Shown here: positions 1 to 11,149 of the stretch, in pieces
Layout of the letters: each line of letters starts with the position of its first letter
Numbering within the stretch: the first letter of the stretch is position 1
NCBI RefSeq assembly: GCF_016086655.4
Contig: NC_052140.2
Span: 3,720,001 to 3,784,000, forward strand
From: Lepeophtheirus salmonis
Lineage: Eukaryota > Arthropoda > Copepoda > Siphonostomatoida > Caligidae
Direction: 5' to 3'
Length of the DNA stretch: 64,000 nucleotides
Program-made: the position numbers and the translations under genes
Notes under the pieces: generated by a model
Database searches by the model: none
What the model saw: the letters and a program-made list of their open reading frames with translations, nothing else
Told to the model about the DNA's origin: nothing

Positions 1-485
1 GAAGTACAAAACTTGATTTAAAAAAATGGGTTAATGAAAGCCTTTGCCTCACATGTCACAAGTTATCCAGTTCAAGTTTTTTTTTTTTAAAGTATCGAGG
101 ATTATATAAATACTATTCACAATTATCCATCCCCATGCAAAAGAGCTATGGTTGCATTTTTGTTTTTAAAGTATTTGAACCATGAAACGAAATGTGAAAG
201 ATACTATTTAACTTTAGATTACTATTGAATACTGTTCCTGCATATTATATTTAGTGGATATTGAGAGAAATACTGATAAGAGAGCAATAATTGCATTAAA
301 CAAAAGATCACGGCTGGAAGAGAGAAGAAATGAATTAAAAAAACTAATAATATGAACTAACATAATACTATAATAATGATATTGAATGAGTTAGGGTTTA
401 ATACATACAGTACAAACCCAAAACTTGCGGTAGCATGAATAAATTACGAAACACTTGATTTCTATCGAATCAAAAAATTACAACC
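1..485. other. AT-rich DNA, nothing recognised
   Basis: No coding signature on either strand. The right edge may hold the 3' end of the minus-strand transposon that follows, but I could not define an inverted repeat. Confidence 0.5.
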
Positions 486-489
486 CAGA

Positions 490-1035
490 ACAATTTTTTT
501 AGTGGTTAAATATTATATTTAGATATATTTGTTTTTCAATATGCCTTCTCTCCCCAGCAATAACAGCCTCGACACGCCGGCCAACAGATTGACAGCTCTT
601 TTTCTCTTTGAAGGCCATATCAATGGCGTACCACACTATTATGATGACAGCTTGGAGCAAATCAAAATTAAGATGAGAGGTGCGACAGACATTCTTCTCC
701 AAGACGCCCCAAACTACGAAGTCCAGAGAGTTGAGGTCAAGTCGGGTGGAGGGTCACATGGAAGTAGGCCACAAGAACCAAAACTTCTTGAAAACAATAT
801 GGCAGATATATTGATGCTGCAAAAATTTTGATTCTTCTGGATGTTAACACCTTTTAATATCATTCCCATCTTTAATTGACTTCTTCATCGTGTAAGCAAT
901 CCGGATAGAGATGCTAACACTCTCTGAGCATTTCTTGGTAATGATACCAGTGCCGAGGAGATCGCACAAACACTGCCTCTTTTTTTTGTCCAACATTTGT
1001 ACACTAAGAGACATAGATGTTTGGGTCCCCACTCA
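490..1035 (-). mobile_element. Internally deleted DD37D (maT-like) transposase relic
   Basis: Read right to left, about 970-850 encodes a helix-turn-helix-like stretch (LLGTGIITKKCSESVSISIR ... MKKSIKDGNDIKRC) typical of the N-terminus of Tc/mariner transposases. It then jumps almost directly to the C-terminal catalytic part: LDLNSLDFVVWGVLEKN, with the third catalytic Asp codon at 721-723, followed by a tail ending RRVEAVIAGERRHIE. The whole core between them, including the first Asp and the second-Asp motif, is missing or unrecognisable. A full family member is about 330-350 residues; this copy keeps roughly a third. Stops and a frame change between the halves show it is dead. The plus-strand open frame over 529-831 is an antisense shadow. 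Confidence 0.75.
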
Positions 1036-1789
1036 GTAGACAAGAGTATTAGATTCTAGAAGATCTGGTTCAGCTCCAATATTTTATCTGAGGTTAATTT
1101 TATTGAAGAAATAGTCAATAAAAAGTTTATACAGTAATATATAAAAGCCGTTGTTCACCTATCTATATTTGAATGTATTAATTTCCTTTATTATAAAATA
1201 CGAGTATAATTCATCATCTAAGAATTTTAAAATATCCGTACTTAACCTCTATAAATTGTTGCTTAAAAAAAAATTAAATCAATAATGCTACTAAACTAGG
1301 CAATATAAATTTTTGAACCCGGATACGAATATTACAAGTACGTATATTGTCAATGCAGATGTGGATGCAAGTATTTTATAATGCAGATAACCTGTGGATA
1401 TGCATATATAATTTCGTAATACTTCGTCTAGTAAAATTAACACTGATTAGATGAAATATATTAGTCAAGCAAGGTTTTTTCATGATGAAAAATAAATAAC
1501 AAAAAATGATTTTTTGCCTAAAACAAACAAAAATTCTCTTCTTCAAGAAACAATGACTAGCCAAATGACAAAATTTGGTGAAACAAAAGGAATTAAAAAT
1601 TGGCGATGAAAATATTACCAAAGTTACGAATGGAGCTGGAATGTATGATAAAACTTACATCATTAACCTTTTACATAAAAATGGTTATGTAATAATTACT
1701 ATATTTCATATTTAGCATTAGCAATTCAATTGTTACTTATATTGAAAACTAAATATTTGTTATGTGTATAATATACATATGTGCCCCGT
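1036..1789. other. AT-rich DNA, nothing recognised
   Basis: No assignable coding or repeat. A minus-strand frame of 81 codons at 1376-1621 has biased, low-complexity composition and no recognisable motif. Confidence 0.45.
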
Positions 1790-2155
1790 CAACACAAAAG
1801 CAAGCTAGAATGATTTTTCTTCATGAGTGGGAATTACATTTGTATTCTTCGACAAATTATGGTCAATTTCTATCAATAAATTATTCTGATTAATCATTTG
1901 AAGACGTTGGAAATTCCTCATGCGGTGGCCAAAATTGATTGTCATAATAAAAGTATGGCCCAACATAAATCCAATAAAGCTTATAAATTATAAGATCAAG
2001 TGTTGGATCAATTAACTCATCCCACAAATTTGAATACAAAGTATATAATTCACTCTAATATTTTTTGTTGGAGTCAATATAGTATATATGAAGCAAAACA
2101 AAACATTTGGATTTTCTATAGTTCTTTCTTTTTGTTCAATATTGTTTTTATATTG
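1790..2155 (+). repeat. Repeat family B, copy 1
   Basis: Shares blocks in the same order with 9655-10010 and 63640-63990: the GATTACATTTGTATTCTTC-type block, then a TCTATCAAtAAATTATTCTgaTTAAtC block, then AATAAAAGTATG and a CTCATcCcaCAAAtTTGAATacAAA block. The block spacing is conserved while the sequence is diverged, so this is an old dispersed repeat. No coding capacity seen. Confidence 0.7.
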
Positions 2156-2445
2156 ACGTAATACATATATTATTTTATTTCAATGTACATTGACACAAAA
2201 TATTATTTTCTTCACTAAAAATAATTCAATGAAATTTAACAAAAAATAATGTCAAAAATAATATTCAACTTTTTTTCCAATATTTCTTTATATATACTGC
2301 TTTTCTACTTATTTTATCAATCATAACCATATTAATAGCAGAATTAGTTTGACATAAGTTTGGATTATATAAATAAATATAAAATGTTGCCATTAAATAA
2401 TATGTCATACACAATTTTACTATTTATTTCAAGTGGTGCTTTCAT
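2156..2445. other. AT-rich DNA, nothing recognised
   Basis: Low-complexity A/T sequence without motif or repeat similarity that I could see. Confidence 0.5.
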
Positions 2446-2449
2446 TTAC

Positions 2450-2830
2450 AGTTAGGGAGTCAGCACTGCATTAAATAAGACTCTGTTTTTGTAAAATTAG
2501 AAAGTCTAATTACACGCCTCCTGCCTTGAACTTGATTTTCATAAATATTGTCCTTTTATAAAAAGGCTCACATGCCTTACCCGGTGAATATCATCACTAT
2601 ATATGGAAGGTACATTTATTGAAGATATATCTTTTATCATCAAGGTCTGTGATACTGGCTTCTAACTTGGTGGAACATCCTCAATAACATCAGTCGGAGT
2701 CCATACTCCGTCCACAGTTTATAGGGATCATAGTGAGTTCTCTTACCGTCAATTCCCCTTCGTGTCCTAATATAAGAAATATTTTATTGATTCCAGTTCT
2801 TTTGTGTCCTTGGCAAACAAATTTATCCTC
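2450..2830. other. GC-richer, coding-like island, unassigned
   Basis: This block is visibly richer in G+C than its surroundings. On the minus strand one frame reads TVDGVWTPTDVIEDVPPS followed, after one stop, by about 55 further residues of protein-like composition. A plus-strand frame (SVGVHTPSTVYRDHSEFSYR) is also fairly open, so even the strand is uncertain. I do not recognise either product. It is probably a transposon coding relic, by analogy with the other GC-richer islands in the window. Confidence 0.3.
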
Positions 2831-3179
2831 TCTATCACACTGATCTGATAGCAATTTCATTTAAAAGAATGAATTTGTACCGTACAATCTGTTCAGATTT
2901 TTTAATTATTATTTATTCTAAGCACTTCAAACCTTACTCTGAAGTACCTTAATATTTGTGAAACATTTATACCATTGGAAAATATAAATATCATTGCAAT
3001 TTAAAAACTTAGTGAGCCTGGATTACTAAAGTGTTTATTACCATATAGAAATGTTAAAATTGTCAAGACCTAGGATCTCCATAAAAAAAAATTAATTACA
3101 ATTTTTCAATAAATTTTTCCCCATATATATATATTTTTTTAATTTTACTATTTTATCATGTTATTGTTCTAATATTACT
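2831..3179. other. AT-rich DNA, nothing recognised
   Basis: No coding or repeat signal seen. Confidence 0.5.
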
Positions 3180-4470
3180 TGAAAAAATAATTAAAAATTT
3201 TCTGCCATCTTCTTATTTTTATGTATATTATCATTATGGTCTGAAACAAAAAATTTGGCCATGTAATTAAACATTTTACTTCCAGTAAGAGGCATGTATT
3301 GCTAAAAGTGATGATTATCATCAAATTTTCATTCCAGAATGGAAAAAGCATGAGGGTCATCTGCTAACATTTTCATAAAAAAATTATGAAGATTTATTTT
3401 TGCATGTTTTGAAAAAATAATGTTTTTTTTTAAATCGACTTATTTTATTTTTTTCCAAAAATATTTCATGTGCAAAAATAAAAATTAAAAATATTATATC
3501 AAATGGACGAGTAAGTCCACTACGATCAATTTGATTGATAAGTTTCTGCCGTTCTTCATCACTTTCATATGATAACAAATTTGAATTAAATTTATCTTTA
3601 AAGATGTTAATTTAAAGATTGTTCGTTGTGAAAAAATATTAGAAAACACCGTTCAATTTTTTTTGTCAATTTTTTTGTGGTCCAAATATAATTATCCTTT
3701 AATTTCTTTAGTGAGATGTCGCCAAAACTTATAATATTTTTCATGACAATGACTTTCTCTGCATTCACTAAATTTCCACTTTTCTTCCTTACACTCAAAT
3801 CAATATTAATACCACATCTTTTCTTGTAAAGTCCAAGGCGAGTCTCAATTTTTTCAGAATTAATATGTCCATGATGAACATAGCTCACATTGACTTCATT
3901 TATCATATCATGTGCGATATTAAATAGTCCAGCTGATGTGTGTGGCAGCAGGAACGTGTCCCGTGTGAGACTTGTGGCCTAGTCCTCTAGCTCTTCTAAA
4001 AAAAGTAATGAAGCACAATCGAATATGATGTTCTTATTCATTTAATTAATATTTTAATAAATTCCTTTGGGGCAAAGAGCTGGATCAAGCTTCATGTAAA
4101 GTTTTTCTATAACAAAAATACTGATCTATCATCTCAAAGTTCTTAATCTCATTTAAAAAATTTATTGTACTTAAGAAGCCGAGATGAAGAAAGACAAGCA
4201 TTGGATGTAACTGTTGGAACTAATTTAGTGTAATAAAGGGGACGATTTGGAAACTGGGAGGGACTATAAAAGGATATTTACGTGGAAATTTGATAGTATC
4301 CACAGATGCAAGTTTATAATCAGAAAAGATAAAATGAAGTTGACCAAAGGGAAAATATTTTGAAGGTTCCTAATTTCGGAAAATGAAGTTTCATTATGTT
4401 TCTAGGGCCAGTTTCGATAATTTCGGACTTAATTCCTCTGTAGCTAATACGACAATCTTGTACAATACAA
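3180..4470 (-). mobile_element. P-element-like transposase relic with THAP domain
   Basis: From right to left: a THAP zinc-finger start (MGNTCIVQDCRISYRG, 4480-4430, the C-x4-C pair followed by LHFPK), a degraded linker, then over 3950-3607 an open frame with HINSEKIETRLGLYKKRCG. This matches the widespread 'SDPLExRFGxYRxxxG' box of P-like/THAP9-type transposases. Next comes LINQIDRSGLTRPFDIIFL (3550-3480) and a C-terminal block GSKMFNYMAKFFVSDHNDN (near 3250). Domain order is correct for a P-family transposase. Frameshifts and stops separate the blocks, and the catalytic core between the THAP domain and 3950 is largely gone. The original protein bound DNA through THAP and cut and pasted the element; this copy cannot. 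Family assignment is from motif memory. Confidence 0.65.
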
Positions 4471-4474
4471 GTAT

Positions 4475-4740
4475 TACCCATGATTCTACATTTGAATAAA
4501 TCAAACACTATATTTTAATATTTTTATATTGTTAGTGTATTTTGAATCTTTTTGAGTCATTGAAGGAGGAGAAGTGGCAAGAGTCTTCCTTCCGATTCGT
4601 AATTGTCAAGATATTATCGATATTAAAAAAAAAAAAATTGAAGACGGGTTTTAGTAACGAGCTTAAGAAATCCCAGTTATTTCAAATCATATTAAATTTT
4701 TTTATCAAGATATTAGTATTATTGTTTTCTCTTTAAAGTA
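4475..4740. other. No gene recognised
   Basis: A 64-codon plus frame at 4542-4736 has biased K/L/F composition and no motif; I treat it as chance. Confidence 0.4.
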
Positions 4741-4744
4741 TTGA

Positions 4745-4965
4745 ATAACTACGTGCGAGTGTGATCATGAAAAACAGAGAGGAACACTGAGGATTTGTTG
4801 AAGAGTTATCATTTTTACTAATAAAACAAAGTTAGTCTGTTTATTGTCCCCTAAAAACTCTTAGTACTACATTTACTATAAAATAGAGGCACCTCAATTG
4901 TTTTGGCAGAGGTTTTGTGAGATACTGAGTGATCATTCTAGTTGTAATCTTTTGATCTAAAAATG
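4745..4965 (+). repeat. Repeat family A, middle fragment
   Basis: The blocks GAAAAACAGAG and CTGAGGATTTGTTGaAGAGTTAT match the middle of family A (compare 28840-28870 and 29190-29230). The rest of the repeat is not recognisable here. Confidence 0.5.
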
Positions 4966-5305
4966 AGCAAATAATCCTTTCCTTAAAGTATTCGAGACTT
5001 TGTCAAAATTAAAGTTAATTATTTATGGAAAATCTCAAATCTAAAAACAATCATTTGTTATTCTCACTATACCTCCAAGTCCTTAAAATTATTTTTTTTT
5101 AAATTCTCAAAAATGAAGAAATAAGTATTTGGAATGAAAGATTATATATTTTTTTCTTATTTATTACAAAAAATAGTTTTTTTCCTTCCTCTGAATAACT
5201 AATAATAAAATTGCAACCATATACAATTTTTTTTTTTGTATTTATAATTTAATAATATCAAGAGGCCCATTGATTTTTGGGTATATGTATGAATATTAAG
5301 TAAGA
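4966..5305. other. AT-rich DNA, nothing recognised
   Basis: Homopolymer-rich sequence without motif. Confidence 0.5.
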
Positions 5306-5307
5306 AT

Positions 5308-5600
5308 AATAGGGGGGTTGGTCATTCAACTTTTTCGAATTTCGATTACAGTAAACATTTTGATTGACATTTTTCTAACCCAATAAAACGTAGTTATGAG
5401 GTTATTTTCTAAGGTCACCCTATAGAAGGAAAAGAGATAGTAACTGAAGGAATTTTTAGCACACAGTCAAATCTGTATTAAGCGGTCAAACAAGGCAAGC
5501 TGAAAAAGAGACCTCCAGGGTCTCTCTTAAACTAGGTTTCCTATCTTGTCACCATTCTATATTTGAAAACTATATATGGTCGCCTAGTGCAGTTATACGC
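5308..5600 (-). repeat. Family D terminus plus small hairpin
   Basis: 5310-5400 carries the block TTTTTCGAATTTCGATTAcA that ends family D copies (27.3, 30.5 and 31.8 kb), in reverse orientation to the 27-kb copy. Further right, AGAGACC at 5509 faces GGTCTCT across a short loop, a small perfect hairpin. No coding seen. Confidence 0.5.
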
Positions 5601-7325
5601 TTAAAACAGTTGGTTGTTAGACCAAATTTGACTATTTATATATTTTGATGTTTTTTTATACATAAGTGTAAAAAACAAATGCACACAAAACGTGAATTTC
5701 CTATTTGGTATTTTTTCTTTTTGCTTCATAGAGTTACTTAAAAAAATGTTTATCTCAGCTGTTTTATGTAGAGCAATAATAATAATGGACCAAATATATA
5801 ATTTTTCCCTTTCATAATACTTTTGATCGAGATGTGCTACCTAATGATGACGTTGTAGGTGCACATTTTGTTTAGGTCTTTTTATGACCACAAGACAACT
5901 TTTCCTCATTGATTGTTATCGAAATGCAAAAAACTTTAAAAACAAACCTCCCTATTGTGTAAATCAGAACTATTTGAAAAAAATATATACTTATTTGGAT
6001 TTCTCATGTCCTGGTATATATTTTTTTAAATTACAAGACTCCGGGAAATAAAGGAATTACGTTAGTAAATGACATATATGTACTGTAAATGTTAAATATT
6101 TCATGCTATGTTTTGAAGTGAAATAGTTCATTTTTTGCCAGTCCTAATCAAATTATATTCTCAATACTCATTGTATCATTATCACTAATAGTGTGCAGGT
6201 TGTATTTTTTAGAACCTGTCGCTTTTTTAAGTTAAGTAATCCCATATGCAATTTCTATAATAATGAAACACTTTTTTTCGTTGAGCTGGGAGTTATATAA
6301 TTGTGAAAAGAAAAAGCTAAATGTATTTTGGATGTGCAAATATGATGAACATCTCTATTAATAAACCAAAGTTGTACGCCTGAGTATTTTTAATAATAAT
6401 AATCAATCAATCATTAAGAAAATTAGGCATTTCATTATGTGACCATGAGTTACAATATGAGTATTCAGTAAGTAAATAACATTTAAAAAGACACTGAGTA
6501 AAACATGAGTGTCTTTTTGCAAAAAAGCTAGCTAATTGTCCTGAAAAAGTCTTTAAAACGTAATATCGACTTAAATTAAGAGTTATCTATCAAGTAAAAA
6601 ATAATTTCTGAGTTTATGTAAACACTTTGCCGTAAGTACAGTATATTGTGCTCCCTGATTCATATAACAATAAGTATAAAGAAGAAAAAAAAGAGTATAA
6701 TACACATGGAGCACTGTATAAAATAAATGAAATCTTTCACGCGTTTAGTTCAAATCATATTAAAAAAGACAAAAAACAAAACTGAGAAGTACTTTGTATA
6801 CAGTTTATAAAGAAGATGATTTTTTACATGAGGTTTAGCTACAAGCAATGAAAAACGGAGATTATTACCAAGGATTTTTTAGGGAGTTATCTTCGATAGT
6901 ATTAAAGGAAATTTTGTATATTCGTCAAGGTTAACATCTCCAGGAAATGCTGGGTACTACCACTAGTAATTAGATAATACTTATAATATGAAATATTGTT
7001 TTGAAGGATTTCCCGGTAATTTACTGTGAGTGTGAAAGTAAAGAAATCCCGGGGAAAGGAGATGTTGATGGAGAAACCCTACTACTTATATATTTATATT
7101 ATGATAAGAATAATTTGCTTTTTTAATTTTTTTTCTTTATTTCGTCTTCTTTATCAAGTTTATGAGTTTAATATTTTCTCTTTTTTGAGAATTGATGAGT
7201 ATATGATAACTCAATTTTTTTTATCTCCTTTTTTTAGTCTGTTTATAATAAAGAGTATAACCTACATATATATATGTATATATTATTTCGATCTAATTCT
7301 CAAGAGAATCAATATGAAAAGTATA
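5601..7325. other. AT-rich DNA, nothing firm recognised
   Basis: About 1.7 kb without a recognisable gene. Around 6835-6900 there is weak family A similarity (GAAAAACgGAG, AGGATTT, GGAGTTAT). The 100-codon plus frame at 7026-7328 is rich in F, I and Y and looks like a chance frame in A/T-rich DNA. Confidence 0.45.
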
Positions 7326-7327
7326 TG

Positions 7328-7353
7328 AAAAAAAAAAATAATAATAATAATAT
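7328..7353. repeat. Poly-A followed by ATA microsatellite
   Basis: A run of A followed by about five ATA/AAT units. Confidence 0.8.
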
Positions 7354-7355
7354 GG

Positions 7356-7830
7356 ACCGTACATAAATATGCAGTCCTTAAAATGCAAATAACAAATATA
7401 CAAAATGAAAAATCGTCAAATGAAATGACATTTTGAATAATTATATGTCTCCCTCCCCTCCATATACTTACTAGTGGTGTTTGGTATCCCGGTACTATAG
7501 TGGTATCGGCATACTGACAGACTTAAAATGGTACCCAGTATACTCATCAATTTACTTTACTTTATACAAAAGCTGCCCAACCGAAGACATAATCCTCCAA
7601 TTTTCTACCAACCCCAGTTCCAAATAAAAAAGAAGGAAAATTATCCTTTATAAATAAATTTCATTTTGTTTCTGAGCTTTCTTCCATCCCAAACAAAAAT
7701 CCCGAAGACAGGGTATTAAGTGCATGGAATTGTCTTTTTTTATCATATATCACATGGATTTAACAGAATAGAGTTCCATAGTCAAATATATGTTATAATG
7801 AAGTAAGATGTAAATATATTGTAACACATG
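7356..7830. other. No gene recognised
   Basis: Holds a short block near 7470-7545 rich in GGTA/TACC steps (TATCCCGGTACTATAGTGGT) that could be an eroded MITE end. Otherwise nothing. Confidence 0.35.
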
Positions 7831-7834
7831 ACTA

Positions 7835-8010
7835 GAAAATTCCCGGGCTTCACCCATAGATAGAGCTATTTTCTTTTTTAAATAACCTCATTTTCAGTTC
7901 GTACCAGCCTTTATAAGAGAGCTGCCAAAATTTTATGATATTCTATTCGTTATTTTGTGAGTTAATGTGCAAAGTGTGACGGCATTTTGTTATTTACACA
8001 ACAATGGACC
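7835..8010 (-). repeat. Repeat family D, diverged copy
   Basis: In reverse orientation it matches the 27-kb and 31.6-kb copies: cATTTTCAgTtcgtaCcaGC, GAGCTGcCAAAATTTtAtG, a GTGAGTTAaT block and AAgTGTGaCG in the same order. Strongly diverged, so old. Confidence 0.6.
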
Positions 8011-8221
8011 TAAAACAATTTGTGTCTTAATTATTAACTTATTTTTGATACAAAAAAACATCCTTCAAGCGAAGCAATGGCAATGAAGCTTAAATCTTAA
8101 ATAATTAATAAATGATGTCCAACCAAGTACCAAAATGCTTCAAATAATGAAACTTTACGATAACGACAATCTTTTAAGATCTTAGTTCTATTTAGTCATT
8201 AAATACCCCATATCTACATGT
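8011..8221. other. No gene recognised
   Basis: Nothing seen. Confidence 0.4.
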
Positions 8222-8475
8222 AGGGTTGCGTGAATCATTATTTATACGGTCCAGTCTAGTCTTAGGACCGATCTTATCACTCATTGGGACCGATCCTTAA
8301 GGATGTTGATCCTCTCAATACTAGAACTCATTAAAAAGAAAAGAAATAAAGTTGAATGACGTCATCAATGACCAAAATTTATAAATTTTAGGACTGATAT
8401 GTAGGACTAAACTGAACCAGAACGAGACTGAATTTGACGGGACTGTAGATTTCATTCCTAAATAAGGAGGAATAT
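8222..8475. repeat. Repeat family C (MITE-like), copy 1
   Basis: About 250 bp with related inverted ends: left TTATTTataCGGTCCAGTCTAGTCTTAGGAC blocks, right AGTCCcg..TtcatTCcTAAATAAGG. The centre has TGACGTCA at about 8358. The same layout occurs at 32104-32721 and, inverted, at 37955-38190. No coding capacity; probably a non-autonomous DNA transposon. Confidence 0.65.
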
Positions 8476-9225
8476 CATACTACATACGTGTAGAGTAACA
8501 TACAAGGTCTGATAAAAAAGAAATTTATTATTTTTTCATTCCAAATTCAATCCTCATTCGATAGTCAAATTACTTTTTTTATTGTTGTGTTGGTACACAT
8601 GCTCACAATTTTTGTTTATGACAAATAAAAAGGTTAGACGTCTTTTAGTTTTCTCTACAATTTTCTACCATTGAACAAAATGGAAAGAAAACATCGTTTT
8701 AGGGGAAATAACTTTATTAATTTTTAAAGGTTTTTTTATTCTTCAAAATTTCTCATTTTGTAAGAAAATAACTATTTTAGAAGAATAAATAATCTTTCAA
8801 AAGTTTTTATCATATAATGCACGTTTGATATTTAATAATAATAATTATAAAAAATAAGGACAAGAAATAGACCCAAAAAGTTCTCGCATTGTTATGTGTC
8901 AGTAAATATTTTTTAAACGTTTCCATATTGACCTAAACGTTCCGTATTTGAAAACATTATGGATCATTTTTTGATAGTCCGATAGGTTTATATAATCAAA
9001 ATAATCCCACTATTAATAAGAATAGTAAGTATGAAGAAAATGAGTATTGGGAATATATTATGGTATGGTTTAAATTATATTTTTAGAATATAAAATGAAA
9101 TACTAAACTTTCACCATATTTATAATTCACTGACGCAAACTTCATTTTGGGTTGACATAGTAAATCGTTACTGGTAAAAGTAATACTATAATATTAATAG
9201 AATACATACAATGAATTGCAGTACT
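8476..9225. other. AT-rich DNA, nothing recognised
   Basis: No coding or repeat signal that I could support. Confidence 0.45.
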
Positions 9226-9229
9226 AGAA

Positions 9230-9640
9230 AAACTTCCCTTGGAAAAATGATCAATGGAAGATTGCCCATATTTTCTTCAAACTTCATTGTGAATAATAAC
9301 GCATTATAAGTTCGCTTAATATTATTTATGAACAATATCTAAACATATTTGTTTGTTCCATCCTCCAAGTGTGAGTAATATTATTGAAATACAATTTCCT
9401 TGCAACTTTTTGAATTTAATCCAATCTTCTAAGAAATGGAACAAATAAACATGTTTAGAAATTTGTCACAAATTAGATTTAGCTAATTTATAATCCGTTA
9501 TTATACATCATGAAGTTTGAATAAAATACGGCTAATTTTCTCACGGGCTATTTTCCTAACTGGCAATTTTCTCCATAGAAATTTTCTCCAGGGCAATCTT
9601 CGACGGGTAATTTTCACCATGGTAGTTTTTTGCACATGAA
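9230..9640. mobile_element. Fold-back-like palindromic element with short tandem repeats in its arms
   Basis: Left arm about 9258-9365 and right arm about 9431-9540 are inverted copies. Over the 64 positions next to the loop (9302-9361 region against 9436-9500) I count 12 mismatches, about 81% identity. The loop is about 70 bp. At the right end the arm runs into a degenerate tandem array at 9531-9638, about seven units of 14-17 bp such as GCAATTTTCTCCATAG. At the left end (9230-9270) two inverted units are visible (ATGGAAGATTGCC type). Palindromic arms with short tandem repeats are the hallmark of fold-back elements. No coding sequence is present. Confidence 0.7.
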
Positions 9641-9654
9641 ATTGCAAATGATGT

Positions 9655-10010
9655 AGATCGACATATGTGGCCCCTCAACACAACAACAAACTAGAATGAT
9701 TTTTCTTTTAAATAAGTGTCGATTACATTTGTATTCTTCGACGAATTATCGTTTATTTCTATCAACAAATTATTCTCGTTAACCCTTTGGTTGTGTCATA
9801 AATTGCACTTAATGTAGGTAAAATGGATACTCACAATAAAAGTATGATAAATTGGTGGATTTTAGTTGAAAGGGCACATATAGGGGCTATTTAGGTAAGT
9901 ATTTTCAATAAAATTATGGTTCTAAACTATAGCTAAAAGTATTGGGTAACCAAACTCATTCAACAAACTTGAATACAAAGCGTATAACTGACGCAATTAT
10001 GTTAATTGAA
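9655..10010 (+). repeat. Repeat family B, copy 2
   Basis: Matches copy 1 block by block (CTAGAATGATTTTTCTT, GATTACATTTGTATTCTTCG, TTTCTATCAAcAAATTATTC, TTGAATACAAAGcGTATAA). It appears interrupted: the family's 3' block, GGATTTTCTcctttccTTGATTTTTGTTC, reappears at about 10765-10800 beyond a transposon relic and a family A piece. Confidence 0.65.
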
Positions 10011-10039
10011 TTTTGACCTGTATGTACACTGTACAGTAC

Positions 10040-10375
10040 ACAGGGTTACGAAAGTTAGGGTAATCCAGAAAATTGTTGAAAGCAAGTTTACTTTTGAAAT
10101 AACGACAATTAAACTTCATACATATAATTTTCATTAAAGTTTCTGTAACATATATAAAGACTATTCAACATGGCCGTCTTCAGCCTTCACAGTTGCTGTA
10201 CGACGGCAACTAAAGTCCCTGATGGCGGCACAGATAACTAGATGAGCGATTTTGTCCCATTCCTTTCCCAGCTAAGCTTTTAGGGCCTATAAATTCTGAT
10301 GAGGCTTCGCACATTCCTTTTCCTCAAAAATGGACCATAAAGAGTAATCCATTGGATATCTTTGAGGCCTTTCTT
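10040..10375 (-). mobile_element. Tc/mariner (DD37D-type) transposase, C-terminal relic with terminus
   Basis: Read right to left: YPMDYSLWSIFEEKECAKPHQ, with the third catalytic Asp codon at 10347-10349, then LGKEWDKIAHLVI, then a C-terminal tail ending KAEDGHVE and a stop, all standard for the end of maT-like transposases. About 150 bp further left the element ends at CAGGGTTACGAAAG (10041), preceded by a TA-rich context. The same terminal motif CAGGGTTACGAA ends the element at 43563. Everything N-terminal to the third Asp motif is missing; the break coincides with a family A fragment. Confidence 0.75.
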
Positions 10376-10520
10376 CCTTGGGATTTGTGTTTAATTCCTC
10401 TTTCTAACAACCAATTGATGCCGAACTATTAAAACATCATGACAGGTAAGCTGCAGTCTTTCTAAACATTCTTTAATTTGTGAGAGTGATCCCATTAATT
10501 TTATGTTTCTTTTATATTTA
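10375..10520 (+). repeat. Repeat family A, 3' fragment
   Basis: Carries AAACATCATGACAGgTAAGCTGC, then ACATTCTTtAAtTTGT, then the downstream ATTTTatGTTTCTTT block in consensus order. It abuts the truncated transposase to the left. Confidence 0.65.
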
Positions 10521-11149
10521 TATAACCACGCTATGGTATTTTCCGTCTTGAATTAACTGAACGATCACTTTCTATTGATTCTCAATCAGGGTGATGTTGG
10601 TGAAGTAATATTTTCATGACTTAAAGACATCAACCGTTTCAGTATGAATGAATAGCAGAAGATGAACCTTATATCACGAAACCTCCACGAGCCTAGGCTA
10701 ACAATTATGGTTGGGATTACCCTAATTTTCATTGGCCTGAATTGAAATTTATAAACATATTCGGATTTTCTCCTTTCCTTGATTTTTGTTCGAGATTGAA
10801 CAAGGTTGCAAATTTTTATCATGTATACATATATAGTTATACTATATTAAGACTACATCAAATAAGGCCTCAGATAATATCCAACAAAGAAGCCAAATAT
10901 ATACATGTACATAGATAATAACAGAATGTTAAATGTGTTTTACAAAAAATAATAATTTATAATATAGTCATAAAGACCTTGATAATGTCGTCCTCATCTT
11001 CCCCAGATCTCTTTTTCGTTTTTAGAGCCTTTTTTGTGATAGTTGAATTGATTCATAAATTTATGTGCATATTTATTAGGGTGGCTCCAAAATCAGAGTT
11101 TGAGAGATTGATAATGAGAGGGTTTTGTGAATTCTTTTATAACATAAAA
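10521..11149. other. No gene recognised; family B 3' block at about 10735-10805
   Basis: Apart from the family B block TTTCCTTGATTTTTGTTCGA (also at about 50618-50640), nothing is assignable. A 78-codon minus frame at 10586-10822 and a 68-codon plus frame at 10979-11185 show no motif. Confidence 0.45.

Noticed and set aside
529..831. 100-codon plus-strand frame
   Set aside because: Antisense to the C-terminal part of a DD37D transposase on the minus strand.
7026..7328. 100-codon plus-strand frame with apparent membrane segments
   Set aside because: F/I/Y/L-rich because the DNA is T-rich; no start context or motif supports a real membrane protein.
9531..9638. Short regularly spaced repeats as a CRISPR array
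   Set aside because: Units of 14-17 bp are contiguous and degenerate with no spacers, and the genome is eukaryotic.
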